64,000 nt of DNA from DATCJA01 sp963734635 (lineage in GTDB: Bacteria; Acidobacteriota; Vicinamibacteria; Vicinamibacterales; UBA2999), in NCBI GenBank assembly GCA_963734635.1, contig CAVTIA010000004.1, positions 202,271 through 266,270 of the forward strand. The letters are read 5' to 3'. The notes beneath the pieces are model-generated. The model searched no databases. It worked only from the letters and a program-made list of their open reading frames with translations, and was not told the origin of the DNA. Below are positions 1 through 9,321 of the stretch, one piece after another. Position numbers and translations under genes: made by a program. Each line of letters starts with the position of its first letter. Position 1 is the stretch's first letter.

Positions 1-302
1 GAGGATGTCGGAGATCGTCGGATCCTGGAGCAGCACTTCGAGCGGGCCAAGCCCGAACACCTCGTGCAGCACGTCCTGCACGATGTTCTCGCGGTCGTAG
101 AGGCTCAGCGGAACGCGTTGATTCTCCTTGTCGAGGAGCTGCTGGATGACGCCGCGGATCTCGGGCTCCGCCTCGGCTCGCGCGACATCTTGGTCAGCCG
201 CTCGAGGTTCAGCCGTGCGAGCAGGTCCTGGTGGATACGCCCTTTCAGGGCCTGGTACTGCGGGTCGCGGATGTCTGTGGTAGCCGACGCCGTTGGAGTC
301 AT
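1..302 (-). CDS. cpaF: Tad/Flp pilus assembly ATPase CpaF/TadA (N-terminal part, cut by window edge)
   Basis: This is the N-terminal part of the secretion ATPase that powers Flp pilus assembly at the inner membrane. From the ATG at 302 the protein reads through QALKGRIHQDLLARLNLERL. After an apparent one-base indel near 170-190 it continues in another frame with ENQRVPLSLYDRENIVQDVL and GLGPLEVLLQDP, the usual CpaF region ahead of the ATPase core. The Walker motifs lie beyond the left edge. It is the last visible gene of the tad operon and starts 9 bases after cpaE. The assignment rests on these motifs and on the flanking tad genes. Confidence 0.85.
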
Positions 303-311
303 ATGAGTGTC

Positions 312-1445
312 CTAAGCCCTTCGCCACGCGAGCCGGCCGAGCACGCCCGACGGCCGTTCTGCTCGATCCTTTGCGACGCCCGCCAGATCCTTTGCAAAAG
401 CGGACAGCGCCTTGGCAAGGCGGCTTTCCATGTCGAGCACGACGGGCCGTCCCGCGTTCAGCGCGTCGACCGCCACCTTGTAGTCGCTCGGAATGCGTTT
501 CACGTCGCCGCCAATGACGCGTTCCACATCTTCCTGTGCGATCACCGCTTCGCGGTGGAACCGGTTGACGACCACCTTCACTCGCGCAGGCCCGTACCGC
601 TGCCGAAGCGTTTCGGCAATCCGGGCCGCATTGCGAAGCGACGCAGATTTCCTGGCTCGTGACGACGACGATCGTCGTGGCGTGATCGAGCGTGTCGATC
701 ATCGTCATGTCGGACCGCGGCACGTCGAGCACCGTGGTTCGATACATGTGGGCGGCCGATTCGAGGAGCGTCCGAACCCTCTTCGGATCCACACCGCCGG
801 GCCGTGGTCGTGTGGGGGAGGCGAGCAGGTGGACGCTCGACACCGCCTTTTCGACCACGCCGCTGAAGAACGATTCGTCCACGCGATGGATGTTGTCGAG
901 CGCATCGAGCACCGAGAAGCGCGGCTCGACGCCGAGGAAGAGCGCGGCATCGCCGTGGCCGATATGCATATCGATCAGGAGCACGTGGTTCTGCGATCTC
1001 GCGCCCGAGCGTCGCCGCCGTGTTGACCGCGATCGTCGAGGCGCCGACGCCGCCTTTGGCGCCGATGAAGGCAAACACCTGTCCGGCCGCCTGTGGGAGC
1101 GACATTCGTCAGCACCCGGCGAACCGCCTCGTCGAGCGCCTTGGCGGATAGCGGTTCGGCGACACACTCGCTGACGCCTGCCCGCATCGCTTCGAGCATC
1201 AGTCGCGGTTCGAGCGTAGACACGACGAGCACGACGCCGGCGCCCGAGTGCTGACGGCGGTAGGCCGCCAGCCCGGAAGGAAGCTGGTCGTGGCCGCGCA
1301 TGTCGACGACCAGCACCTGCGGTGCATCGGTGGCGCGGCTGTAGCGCGCGAGCTCGGCCTGGTCGATGCCGGTCACCCTCAGCCCCGAGGTGCGCAGCAT
1401 CTCGACGAGACGCTCGTCCGAAGTAAGAATCGCGATTTGATGCAA
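312..1445 (-). CDS. cpaE: CpaE/TadZ-type pilus localisation ATPase (frameshifted)
   Basis: This is a MinD/ParA-like protein of about 375 residues that positions the Tad machinery. The N-terminus (about 1-110) is a receiver-like domain beginning HQIAILTSDERLVEML with VLVVDMRG. A deviant Walker A motif, FIGAKGGVGAST, follows in a second frame near 1060. The C-terminal end (VVVNRFHREAVIAQEDVERV, 312-581) is in a third frame. At least four one-base indels break the reading frame between about 560 and 1060. The start is probably the TTG at 1445, 17 bases after tadG. Confidence in the identity is high; the exact protein sequence is not recoverable here. Confidence 0.82.
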
Positions 1446-1461
1446 CGTGACCTGCTTCCCG

Positions 1462-2838
1462 TTAGCGAATCAGTGAGATGTTGCGCATGAACGTCGAGGG
1501 CGTTTCGGTGCCCTCGCCTTCGGTCTTGAGGCCCAGGTATGGTCATCAAACGTCCGATCCACCGTCTGGTTACTGCCGTTGCCCGACACGCCTTCCACGA
1601 AGAAGCCGGCGATATTGGCGATCGGAACCATCTTGCGTCCATTCTGTGAACGCAGCCATGCAGGAGCGTCCGGGTTGACGAGCGGGATAGCGACTATGCG
1701 TGGGCTCACCGCGAAAGCGCTTCCTGCGACGCCACCGACGCCCGGTCGATAAGGTCGGGATCCCAGTAGGCTCCGGGATCCTGGTTGTAGAGTGAATCAG
1801 GATCCTGCGGACTCACGCCCGGTCCGCCAACGGCTGCCCTCGTCGGACCTGTTGCGCTACCCGGGGCGTTGTCGGATCTCGATTTCATCACCGATCTTGA
1901 ACGTGGTTCCAACGCAGTGCTTGATGGCATACTTGTAACATCGGCACCTCGCCAGACGGGCAGGTCGGCAGCGGTATCGTTGAAGTCCAGCCTCATGAAC
2001 CATCCGGCGCCAACGTCCAATCGCCGGGATCGCCCATCTTGAGCGATATCCGTCGGCCGTAGTCAGGCGTATACCCAGAGACGTTGCCGCCGCCGTCGAA
2101 CGTGAACGGATGAAATCCGGTGCCGGCCTGATAGGTCGCCCAGAGAGGATTCCCTTCGTCGTCGTAGTCGACCGTGGGCGGGGTGTAGACATCCGGCGTG
2201 GTGATGCTCGGATCGGGATCCCCAGCCTTTGTCGTATTTGTCGAACTCCGGATCGTCCGTCTCCTCCCACGTCAGCGGATTGGGCGCGCCATCCTCCCAG
2301 TTCTCATCCCACCTGTCGACGACAGCCCAGGGCTTCAGACAGTCAGTCGCGTTTCCGAACGACGCGCGGGCAATTGCAGTCGCTCGAACGCCCTGGTCGA
2401 CCAGCCCAACCAATTGACCAAACCAGATCGGCAGCGGATTGCCCGCGTCCTGGTTGCGGTATACGTCCACGCGAATGCACGTGTCGTCGGCGCACTCGTC
2501 GGGAAACTTCGTCGGGATCGTCGTCGTAGAAATAGACGTCGGTGTCGATGTCCACTATCGGCGCTTCAGCCGCCACCAGGTTAGCGATCGCCACGTTATG
2601 AGCCGACTGCTTGGCAGGCCCAGTGTTGGTCGCGATCGGCGAAGTCGTCGAATCCGAGCGCGATGGCGCCCGCGAGCGCGCCCGCGTCCGCCGCGTTCTG
2701 CGCCTGACGTCGCGACACCCACATCAGGCCGTAGTCAGCGACGAAGGCGGTGAACGCAATCAGCACGATGATCGCGACGCCAACCTGGACCAGGATTGAG
2801 CCGCGTTCCGATGACGATCGACGAGCGTGTGCGGTCAT
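1462..2838 (-). CDS. tadG: TadG-like pilus assembly protein (frameshifted)
   Basis: This is a membrane-anchored Tad accessory protein of about 458 residues. Its N-terminus has RRSSSERGSILVQVGVAI, one transmembrane helix, then SRRQAQNAADAGALAGA, the hallmark TadE/TadG-like start. The rest is a large extracytoplasmic region rich in D, W and G. It continues through at least four frames (pieces end near 2596, 2343, 2063, 1857 and 1706). In the last frame it ends TETPSTFMRNISLIR at the TAA at 1462-1464. The start is the ATG at 2838. It lies 35 bases after cpaC. The fold of the large domain was not recognised beyond the TadG family. Confidence 0.72.
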
Positions 2839-2872
2839 ATGTTCTCTCACAGTCGGGTCCGTGACGCTCGGT

Positions 2873-4237
2873 CTAGATCGCGGGACCGTCGACGACGCCA
2901 CCGCCGCCCTCGAGCTGCTGCCCGATTTCGTCTCCAGGCGGCAGGAACCGACCGGGCAGTGTCGGAAGCGCCGGTACTTCATCCGGATCCAGCGCACGAA
3001 CCAGCCTTGGCGTAATCAGCACGAGCAGTTCGGTGCGCTCCTGGCGGTCGGCCCTGCTCTTGAACAGAGTGCCGATGATCGGAAGCTGGCTGAGGATCGG
3101 TATCGCCGCCTGATCGGCCTGCGAAGAGTTGTCGATGAGTCCGGCGATCGCGAACGACTGGCCGTCGCGCAGCTCTACCTCCGTTTCGGCACGGCGCATC
3201 GTCAGTGCCGGAATCCGGAAGCCTTCGAGCAGGATGCCGTTGTTGAAGTCGAGCGAGCTGACCTCGGGCCGCACGCGCAGCTTGATCAGGTCGCCGGCGA
3301 TCGTCGGCGTGAAGTTCAGGCGCACGCCAAACTCCCGGAACTGGATCGCGATGGCGCCAACACCGCTCGAGAACGGGCACAGGGAATTCGCCGCCGGCGA
3401 GGAAGCTCGCCTCCCGGCCGTTGTAGGCCAGCAGATTCGGTTCGGCGAGGCTCTGAAAGTAGCCCGTCTGCCGCAGGGCCCGGATCACGGTGCCCATATT
3501 GAAATTCGTGTTGAACAGGAAGATGTTCAGGAAGTCGCTGAACACCAGGTCGTCGGTGAACATCCGGCGCCGGAAACTGCTGCGTCGTGCCTCGCACGAT
3601 CCAGTTTCGATAGCCCTGGCCGCCGGTGAAGACCGATACGCCAAGTTCACTGATCGCTCGGCGGTTTATCTCGGCAAACCGGACCTGCAGCATGACCTGC
3701 TGCGCATCGATCGCACCGGGCACCTGCAGCATGTTGATGACGTTCCCCTTTGGCGCCGACTGCACGTGCTATTTCCGCCGCCCGCAACATGACCTGGGTG
3801 CTCGATACGCGGCCGGAGAGGACGACCGCATCTGCGTTGAGCATGACCTGTATCTCTTCTCCCGGGAAGAGCTGGCGCAGTTGCTGCTCCAGTCCGGCAA
3901 CCGGCTGTTCGACCACGACGTCGTACTGCACGCGCTGACCGGCGCCGCCCCAGATAATCAAGCTGATCGTGCCTGGCGCCTTGCCGTCGATCAGGATCTC
4001 CCGTGGCTGGACGACGGTCGCGTCGGCAATCGCGGGGTTCGTGATGGCGATTCGCGTGACGTCGAAATCCGGCGTCAGCACCATCGAACGGCCAGTCGTC
4101 AGGTGCAGGCGGGGAAATGCCTCCGGTTGCTGCGGCGCAGCAGGCGCCTGCGCCGCGATCGGCGCATTGAACACCGCCCAGGCGATCGCCAGGACAAACA
4201 GAAAGGCCACGCGTGGCCGGACGCTTATATCAGCCAT
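2873..4237 (-). CDS. cpaC: CpaC/RcpA outer-membrane secretin of the Tad pilus (frameshifted)
   Basis: This is the outer-membrane pore for the Flp pilus, about 450 residues. The N-terminus has a signal peptide followed by the pilus-secretin N domain (LTTGRSMVLTPDFDVTRI, IADATVVQPREILIDGKAPG). The C-terminal secretin domain includes YFQSLAEPNLLAYNGREA, GEFPVP, IAGDLIKLRVRPEVS, and GLIDNSSQADQAAIPILSQL followed by PIIGTLFKS. Three indels near 3690, 3600 and 3320 split it. The start ATG at 4237 lies one base after the cpaB stop, and its GGAGG ribosome site sits inside the end of cpaB, so the two are probably translationally coupled. Confidence 0.9.
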
Positions 4238-4238
4238 G

Positions 4239-5108
4239 TCAGTCGATTACCTCCTCGGTACGCTTTGCGGCCCGAATCGCCTCGACCCGATATACGGGTG
4301 GCGGCGGCGGAACAACGGGAACAACCTTTGGACGGATGGCGACGGGACGGTTCACGCGCTGTTCGATGATGGGCTGCCCACCCGGACCTCGCATGAGGAC
4401 CGACATCCTCATCCCAGGTGTCTTTGTTGGCTCCGCGTCGACCGGGTTCCGTAGCGCCAGCGACAGTTCTCCCTGTGTAGACGCGAGCGCGACCCGTTCG
4501 CCGTCTTCCGGCAGCACCGCCAAGCGTCACCACGGACGAGCGTTGCGCCTGACCGTTTCTGGATTCCTGCTGGTCGAATCGTGTGCCGGCGGTCAATACC
4601 AGGACGTTGCTGATCACGGTGCGGGCCATTGGCTCATTGCCGTGAGCCGTACCCGGATTGCTCACCGCCAGCACCACATCTACATGTGTCCCCGGCATGA
4701 CGAACCCCGCCACGCCGACGATGTCGTTCACGCGGATGCGACATCGCCCGCATTCCTTCCGGAATGACAGGCGGCAAGCCCGAGCCCGACTCGGGCCCCG
4801 CCACCTTGAAGGCCGTGACCGGCTCGTTCTCTGCCATCGTCGCGATGACGCCTCGATCGACGACCTGCTTCGGATCCGAGAACGCACCCGGTACCGGATT
4901 GCGTGCTGGCCACTGGGCCACCCGAAGCTGTTCAGCCGTGAGGCGCGTGCCGATCGGAATCGGTTGCGGCGGCGACGACGACGGGGACGCTCCCCACTTC
5001 GACCTGTCGAACCGGCATGCTCTGGACGGCTGAGTAGACGCCGTACGCCGCGACGCCAGCGGCGATGACCGCCACGGCTAGAACGATGAGTGTGCGCTGT
5101 TGTTTCAT
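4239..5108 (-). CDS. cpaB: CpaB/RcpC Flp pilus assembly protein (frameshifted)
   Basis: This is a periplasmic, membrane-anchored partner of the secretin, about 290 residues. It starts at the ATG at 5108 (GGAG seven bases upstream) with KQQRTLIVLAVAVIAAGVAA, a single membrane helix. A SAF-type region follows (DPKQVVDRGVIATMAENEPV), then the RcpC segment (VPGTHVDVVLAVSNPG in another frame). The C-terminus is GERVALASTQGELSLALRNP with a proline run (VVPPPPPVY). Indels near 4950, 4760 and 4520 change the frame. The order cpaB then cpaC matches other tad loci. Confidence 0.87.
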
Positions 5109-5181
5109 CTCGATACTCCGCTAGTCCTGCTCCGATCCTTGTAACAAGGTGCTGCGAGGCGACGTGGTGAACCCGCCGCGT

Positions 5182-5694
5182 CTAGGGTGGCGTCATTGCG
5201 ACTTCTGTTCTCATCTGCGAGGTGACGCCACGTTGACGCTGCGTGAAGTTGCCGCCGAAGAACGTCCCGATCACGCTCAACGACGGGAGCGGCTGTCGGG
5301 ACGATACTGTGACGACCCGCGTCGGGATGGTGCCGGCGCTGAGCGTCACCGTGCCTGTCTGAACGCAGACGTGGCAGAGCGTGGCAGGAGCCGCGCCGCA
5401 CGCGTCGCCCGGGGCGGGTTCGTCCAAGCCACACGCTATCGGTGACGCCGGACACCGCCATGTACTCCTCGACCCGTGCCTCGATGTCTGCGGCCGTATA
5501 GCCTGGCAGGGTTCCTACACGTGCGCCTTCTCGCGCGGCGTTCGTCACGACCTCCCAGGCCCTGAACATCATCCCGAAGTCGAAGATGCCCGGCGATGAT
5601 CATCAGCAGGATCGGCGTGACAATCGCCATCTCGATGAGCTCGGCCCCGCGCTCGCCACGGAGCCCGTCGAGCGAATCGCGCTATCGCAGCCAT
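5182..5694 (-). CDS. tadE: TadE-like minor pseudopilin (frameshifted)
   Basis: This is a small pseudopilin-like protein of about 170 residues. After an indel near 5660 it reads RGERGAELIEMAIVTPILLM and a hydrophobic helix, the TadE processing-site and helix signature with the glutamate after the glycine. It continues with FRAWEVVTNAAREGARVGTL and GVTDSVW. A second indel near 5430 leads to the C-terminal part TVTLSAGTIPTRVVTVSSR and ends at 5182. The likely ATG at 5694 overlaps the end of the prepilin peptidase gene by 13 bases. The CpaA peptidase encoded next to it is the likely processing enzyme. Confidence 0.78.
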
Positions 5695-6209
5695 AAGGTC
5701 ACCATCGTTCCCACCAGCATCGGAATCGCAAACGCCAGCCGCGGCGCCTTGCCGTGCTCGAGCGTGAGTGATGCCATCGGGCGGGGCCCGACAACCGACC
5801 AGTAGGCCAGGAGGCCGCGCAAGTTACGCAGCGCGGTCGTCAGATAACCGCGGGCGAGCGAGACGACCACCGCCATGACACCCCCTGCGATCGAGGCGTA
5901 GATCGCCAGCCAGAAGGCATCGCCGGGACCCAGCCAGGCGCCGAGTGCGGCGAGCAGCTTGACGTCGCCTCCGCCCATCCCGCCGAGCAGAAAGAACGGA
6001 AGGAACATCGCCAGACCAGCAACCCAGCCGAGCGCCGCGCTCTGCACTCCGGGAAGGCCGCCGACCATGCCGTGAAATAAGAACGCGAGGGCAGCCGCCC
6101 CAAACGTCAGCACGTTCGGAATTCGCCGGGTCCGCAGATCGGTGACACAGGCGATGACGCCGATCGACAGCGCTACAAGTGCGACGAGTGAGCTGATAGA
6201 GAGAGGCAT
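5682..6209 (-). CDS. cpaA: CpaA/TadV prepilin peptidase
   Basis: This is an inner-membrane aspartyl protease (A24 family) that cleaves the Flp prepilin and the TadE-like protein. It is 175 residues with five or six hydrophobic helices. Both catalytic aspartates are visible: VTDLRTRRIPN near residue 24 and the GGGDVK motif near residue 81. The length is usual for the short CpaA/TadV form, which lacks the N-methyltransferase domain. It is intact, starts at the ATG at 6209, 3 bases after the flp stop, and overlaps tadE by 13 bases. Confidence 0.93.
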   Translation of the reverse strand: MPLSISSLVALVALSIGVIACVTDLRTRRIPNVLTFGAAALAFLFHGMVGGLPGVQSAALGWVAGLAMFLPFFLLGGMGGGDVKLLAALGAWLGPGDAFWLAIYASIAGGVMAVVVSLARGYLTTALRNLRGLLAYWSVVGPRPMASLTLEHGKAPRLAFAIPMLVGTMVTLWLR

Positions 6210-6212
6210 GGG

Positions 6213-6410
6213 CTAAGGGCCGATTGGCTCCGGCGTTTCCCACGCGTCCTGCGTCGCGGATTGCCAACTGTCATAGCTGTTGTTCATCGCGGTTCCGAGG
6301 ACCTGTATTCCCAGCGCCCCCGCGATGGCGAGAAACGTCGCGAGCAACATGTACTCGATGAGATCCACGCCGGTCTCGTCGGCGAGCAAGCGACGAATTG
6401 CGCTACCCAC
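6213..6410 (-). CDS. flp: Flp/Fap-type major pilin
   Basis: This is the structural subunit of the pilus, 65 residues. A short basic leader (GSAIRRLLADETG) is followed by VDLIEYMLLATFLAIAG. That gives the G-x4-EY-type motif (ETGVDLIEY) with the mature glutamate at position 5 and a hydrophobic helix. The tail is short (SYDSWQSATQDAW). The start is a GTG at 6410 with AGGTAGG about eight bases upstream; an in-frame TAG at 6420-6422 excludes a longer protein. It is the first gene of the tad operon and lies just downstream of a sigma-54-like promoter. Confidence 0.9.
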   Translation of the reverse strand: MGSAIRRLLADETGVDLIEYMLLATFLAIAGALGIQVLGTAMNNSYDSWQSATQDAWETPEPIGP

Positions 6411-6426
6411 GGCTTGGGCCTACCTG

Positions 6427-6442
6427 AGCAACGGTACTGCCA
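6427..6442 (-). promoter_or_regulatory. Sigma-54-type promoter upstream of flp
   Basis: Read on the minus strand the site is TGGCAGTACCGTTGCT, with GG and GC separated by exactly 10 bases, as in the sigma-54 -24/-12 consensus. It points toward flp, and the gene upstream encodes a sigma-54 activator. One difficulty is spacing: the predicted start would be near 6416, only six bases before the GTG start codon and downstream of the AGGTAGG ribosome site. Either the message is nearly leaderless, the true start codon differs, or the match is chance. Confidence 0.5.
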
Positions 6443-6587
6443 CTCGCGCGCACATATGCCTCGGTCGCGCAGATGCCGGCGTCATAAGAACTTAGAGTTC
6501 TGTCTCCAGCCCGCACATTCGAAGCGCACACAAGAAGTCCGACTCCAGCAGGACTTTTCTCTTGCGTGGCTACCGTTCCACCGACCT

Positions 6588-7778
6588 TCACCACGCCGCG
6601 CCGACCTTTCTGTTTTCTTCTTCCGTGTTGCGCGTCGCAGCCTTGGCCGGCAGCGTCGGCAAATCGAGGCGCGGCCGGCGCGGACCATCGGATGCGCCGT
6701 TCCGGAATTCGCGGAAGTCGGCCCGGCAATCGTGCGCCGCCAGGAAGTTGAGGAACCGCTTGTAGTCGTCGCTGCTCATGCCGAACAACTTCAAGAGCGC
6801 TCGATAGTTGCCGCGCGTCGTCGCCAGCCCGCGTCGTACGAGCTCGCGCATGTCGTGCCGCGTGATGTCGCGCGAGATGAACAGCGGATAGATGTGATCC
6901 CAGAAGGAGTAGCCGGCATTCACGATGGCGGTGTACAGCTCGTCGGCCACCTGGGCGCGCCGCTCGCGTGTGGGCAGCACCGTTTGCGACCCGAGCCGGA
7001 CCATCTCCGGGAGCATCGGGACATCGATGATGTCGTTCTCGGCCAGCCACACTGCTTGTTCGATGACGTTCTGGAGCTCGCGGACGTTGCCGGGCCAGCG
7101 ATAGCGGATGAGTACCTGCCGGGCGGCCTCGGTGACGACAATCTGGCGGCCCGTTCGCCAGATGAAATGGTTGATGAGGTGTTCCACGTCCTCCCTGCGC
7201 TGGCGCAGCGGTGGCACCTCGATGTGAATGACCCGCAGCCGATAGAGCAGGTCCTCGCGGAACTGACCGGCCGCCACCATATCGGGCAGGTTCCGATTGG
7301 TCGCGGCGATGACACGCACGTCGAGGCGCATCACGCGGCTGTCGGCGCCGACCGCCTGGACTTCGCCGTTTTCGAGGAACCGCAACAGCATCGCCTGCAT
7401 GCGCGGGCTCATCTCGCCGACCTCGTCGAGGAAGATCGTTCCCCGGTGCGCGGCCTGCAGCTTGCCGGGCTTGTCGCGGTAGGCGCCGGTGAAGCTGCCT
7501 TTCACGTGGCCAAACAACTCCGACTCGAGCAGCGACTCGGTCAGGCCGGCGCAGTTCACCGCGACGAACGGGTGGCTGCGCCTCCGCGAGCGGACGTGAA
7601 TGCGTCTCGCGAACAGATCCTTGCCGACGCCCGTCTCCCCCGTGATGAGCACCTTGCCGTCGCTCGTGGCGGCGCGATCCGCCACGGCCAGCAGGTTGAG
7701 CATTCGCGGGTTGTGTACGACGAACGACGGTTCATCAATATCGGAGGCCGCTCTGAGGGCCTCGCGGTCATTTGACAT
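6588..7778 (-). CDS. Sigma-54-dependent transcriptional activator (AAA+ with C-terminal HTH)
   Basis: This is an enhancer-binding protein that uses ATP to open sigma-54 promoters. The AAA+ core carries Walker A (GETGVGKD), the sigma-54 contact loop in the variant form GSFTGA, Walker B (GTIFLDEVGEM), the sensor segment AATNRNLPDM, and WPGNVRELQN. The C-terminus (RELVRRGLATTRGNYRALLK) is a Fis-like helix-turn-helix, followed by a tail of about 60 residues. There is no receiver domain; only about 25 residues precede the core, so input may come through another protein. I chose the ATG at 7778; an in-frame TTG at 7892 would add 38 residues read from repeated DNA. It probably drives the tad operon just downstream. 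Confidence 0.88.
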   Translation of the reverse strand: MSNDREALRAASDIDEPSFVVHNPRMLNLLAVADRAATSDGKVLITGETGVGKDLFARRIHVRSRRRSHPFVAVNCAGLTESLLESELFGHVKGSFTGAYRDKPGKLQAAHRGTIFLDEVGEMSPRMQAMLLRFLENGEVQAVGADSRVMRLDVRVIAATNRNLPDMVAAGQFREDLLYRLRVIHIEVPPLRQRREDVEHLINHFIWRTGRQIVVTEAARQVLIRYRWPGNVRELQNVIEQAVWLAENDIIDVPMLPEMVRLGSQTVLPTRERRAQVADELYTAIVNAGYSFWDHIYPLFISRDITRHDMRELVRRGLATTRGNYRALLKLFGMSSDDYKRFLNFLAAHDCRADFREFRNGASDGPRRPRLDLPTLPAKAATRNTEEENRKVGAAW

Positions 7779-7798
7779 GAGCAGCTCGGAAAAAGTCT

Positions 7799-7907
7799 TG
7801 GCGCGATTGCCGTTGTCTTGGGCGCGATTGCCGTTAGAGTCATACTGGAGCAAGTTCTGCTCCAGACGAGTTTTGGCCGTGAAACCAGGCAAATCTACGG
7901 TTTCACG
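7799..7907 (-). promoter_or_regulatory. Structured upstream region of the sigma-54 activator
   Basis: Within about 110 bases there are three repeats. A 15-base direct repeat GGCGCGATTGCCGTT occurs at 7799-7813 and 7820-7834 (approximate limits). A perfect 8-bp inverted repeat CTGGAGCA/TGCTCCAG lies at 7845-7865. A perfect 9-bp inverted repeat CGTGAAACC/GGTTTCACG lies at 7878-7907 with a 12-base loop. Their position just upstream of the activator start suggests operator or leader structures. No known binding motif was recognised. Confidence 0.45.
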
Positions 7908-7977
7908 CAGCGCCGAGTCAGAAGGTAGTCGCCGCCACGCCGGACTTAATTCTGAGGAATCCAGTAAGCGGCGGGCG

Positions 7978-8598
7978 TTATCTGCCTAAGACGGGGTTTT
8001 CATCGGGCGTGAGCCCCCGACGAATCGTGTGCGCGGTGGGCGTTTCCACCCACAGCAGCCGTGCGCCGATGTGATGAAGCGGCCCTGCCCCGGCGATTTG
8101 CTGGCAGCGCACCACGAGAATGTGGTCCGCCAGCTCATGGCCGTCGATGACGAGTGACAAGGTTCCGACGGTTCCGGGCTCGAGCGCCCTGTTTGCTTCG
8201 AACAGACAGCCAGCCCGACTGCAGTTCACCAGACGTACCGCGAACTCACGGGCGATGACGGCCAGCCGTTTATCCGAGGCGTACGAGGGATGGCCTCCGC
8301 CATTGGTCGTGCCCAAGCGGTCAAGTCCACCATCGAGCGCCCGCAGCTTCAAGAAATGGCGTACCGCGTTATCGAGGATGATCGGTCTCGCTTCGGTCAC
8401 CTGGGCAGCCACACTCAGATCCGGGCCGTCACCGGGCACCTCGAGCACCATCCGCTCGTCGATTGCCGCCGCGTCGCGCGTGATCACACACACGTCCTCA
8501 CGCCCAACTCTCTCGATTTCCGCATCCGACAGTACGCGAACCACGCCATGAGTCGGCGGACTGACGGCAAATCTCAGATGATTTCGGCGACCCGACAT
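7978..8598 (-). CDS. PilZ-domain protein
   Basis: This is a 206-residue protein beginning MSGRRNHLRFAVSPPTHG, which resembles the RxxxR c-di-GMP-binding start of a PilZ domain. A second PilZ-like stretch (VRLVNCSRAGCLFEANRALE, GTVGTLSLVIDG) has the N/DxSxxG-type motif as NCSRAG. It may therefore contain two PilZ-like halves. The start at 8598 is supported by GGAGAGG upstream. It lies between the tad operon regulator and a DUF192 gene, which fits c-di-GMP control of surface attachment. The link to pili is inference. Confidence 0.72.
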   Translation of the reverse strand: MSGRRNHLRFAVSPPTHGVVRVLSDAEIERVGREDVCVITRDAAAIDERMVLEVPGDGPDLSVAAQVTEARPIILDNAVRHFLKLRALDGGLDRLGTTNGGGHPSYASDKRLAVIAREFAVRLVNCSRAGCLFEANRALEPGTVGTLSLVIDGHELADHILVVRCQQIAGAGPLHHIGARLLWVETPTAHTIRRGLTPDENPVLGR

Positions 8599-8896
8599 GC
8601 GTCCTCTCCGCGACGGAACCTGCCAACCACTGCCTACCGGTACATGGCCGGTGCGATATGGAAAACGTCTTGGCGACCGCGCGGCAGATTGGCAAGGATG
8701 GTGCCGAGGCTGACAGCGATGTCGTACATCCTGACAAATTTCCGAAAATCGCCGCATTTTCCGTAAATACCGGCGTGATTGGCGGTGAAACGGCACATGG
8801 GTGTTCTGGTTCGGAGAAGATCGAAGTCTGGCACCGACACGGACGCCCATCGCGCGACGCCGGGTCATTGTCTGGCGACCACAAGAATATCGTCAC
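8599..8896. other. Intergenic region without a supported gene
   Basis: About 300 bases lie between the PilZ and DUF192 genes. A 68-codon minus-strand open frame (8634-8840, GTG start) has no recognisable domain or ribosome site. A short A/T-rich patch near 8740-8775 contains a 6-bp inverted repeat (GAAAAT/ATTTTC). I see no clear promoter. Confidence 0.4.
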
Positions 8897-9301
8897 CTAT
8901 TGGGCGGGAGTAATGACGAGGGCGTCACCCCGCACCGTGTCGGAATCAGCCAGTGTCCCGGCTGGAAGCTCGACAGCGGCATGGGCGCCGAGTGCACCGG
9001 CAACCCGCCACGGTTTCATGGCGTGCCGGACGCCGACGACGCGTCCGTCGCGGCGCACGAACGCGACATCGATGGCGAATCGCATAAAAAAGGTATGAAT
9101 GGCGCTGGTCGGGGCGATAATCAGCGCGTGACCCTCGTCGAGGCCGTCGCGTCCGAGCAGGCCGGTACGGCGGCTGGCCGAATCGAACGCGCCGGTAAGG
9201 GCATGTGCCAGACGCCGTCCCGATCGGCTGTTAACGAGTTCCAAAGAGCCGCTCTCCTTTCGCAAGAGCGGAGCGAGGAAGGCTTTTTGCACCGGTCTCA
9301 T
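8897..9301 (-). CDS. DUF192 family protein
   Basis: This protein of about 134 residues shows the DUF192 core: residue stretch GLLGRDGLDEGHALII, then TSAIHTFFMRFAIDVAFV, VVGVRHAMKPWRVAG and AAVELPAGT. DUF192 proteins are small beta-rich proteins of unknown function, often near pilus or secretion genes. The ATG at 9301 follows AGGAG unusually closely; an in-frame GTG at 9343 is possible but would run into the divergent gene. No signal peptide is seen at this start, unlike many family members. Confidence 0.82.
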   Translation of the reverse strand: MRPVQKAFLAPLLRKESGSLELVNSRSGRRLAHALTGAFDSASRRTGLLGRDGLDEGHALIIAPTSAIHTFFMRFAIDVAFVRRDGRVVGVRHAMKPWRVAGALGAHAAVELPAGTLADSDTVRGDALVITPAQ

Positions 9302-9321
9302 CTCCTGACACAATTCACCAA

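Noticed and set aside
6261..7775. A 504-codon plus-strand open frame opposite the sigma-54 activator
   Set aside because: It is the antisense shadow of a well-supported gene with clear AAA+ motifs; such long shadows are common at high GC.
8634..8840. A 68-codon minus-strand frame upstream of the PilZ gene
   Set aside because: Weak GTG start, no ribosome site, no recognisable motif.
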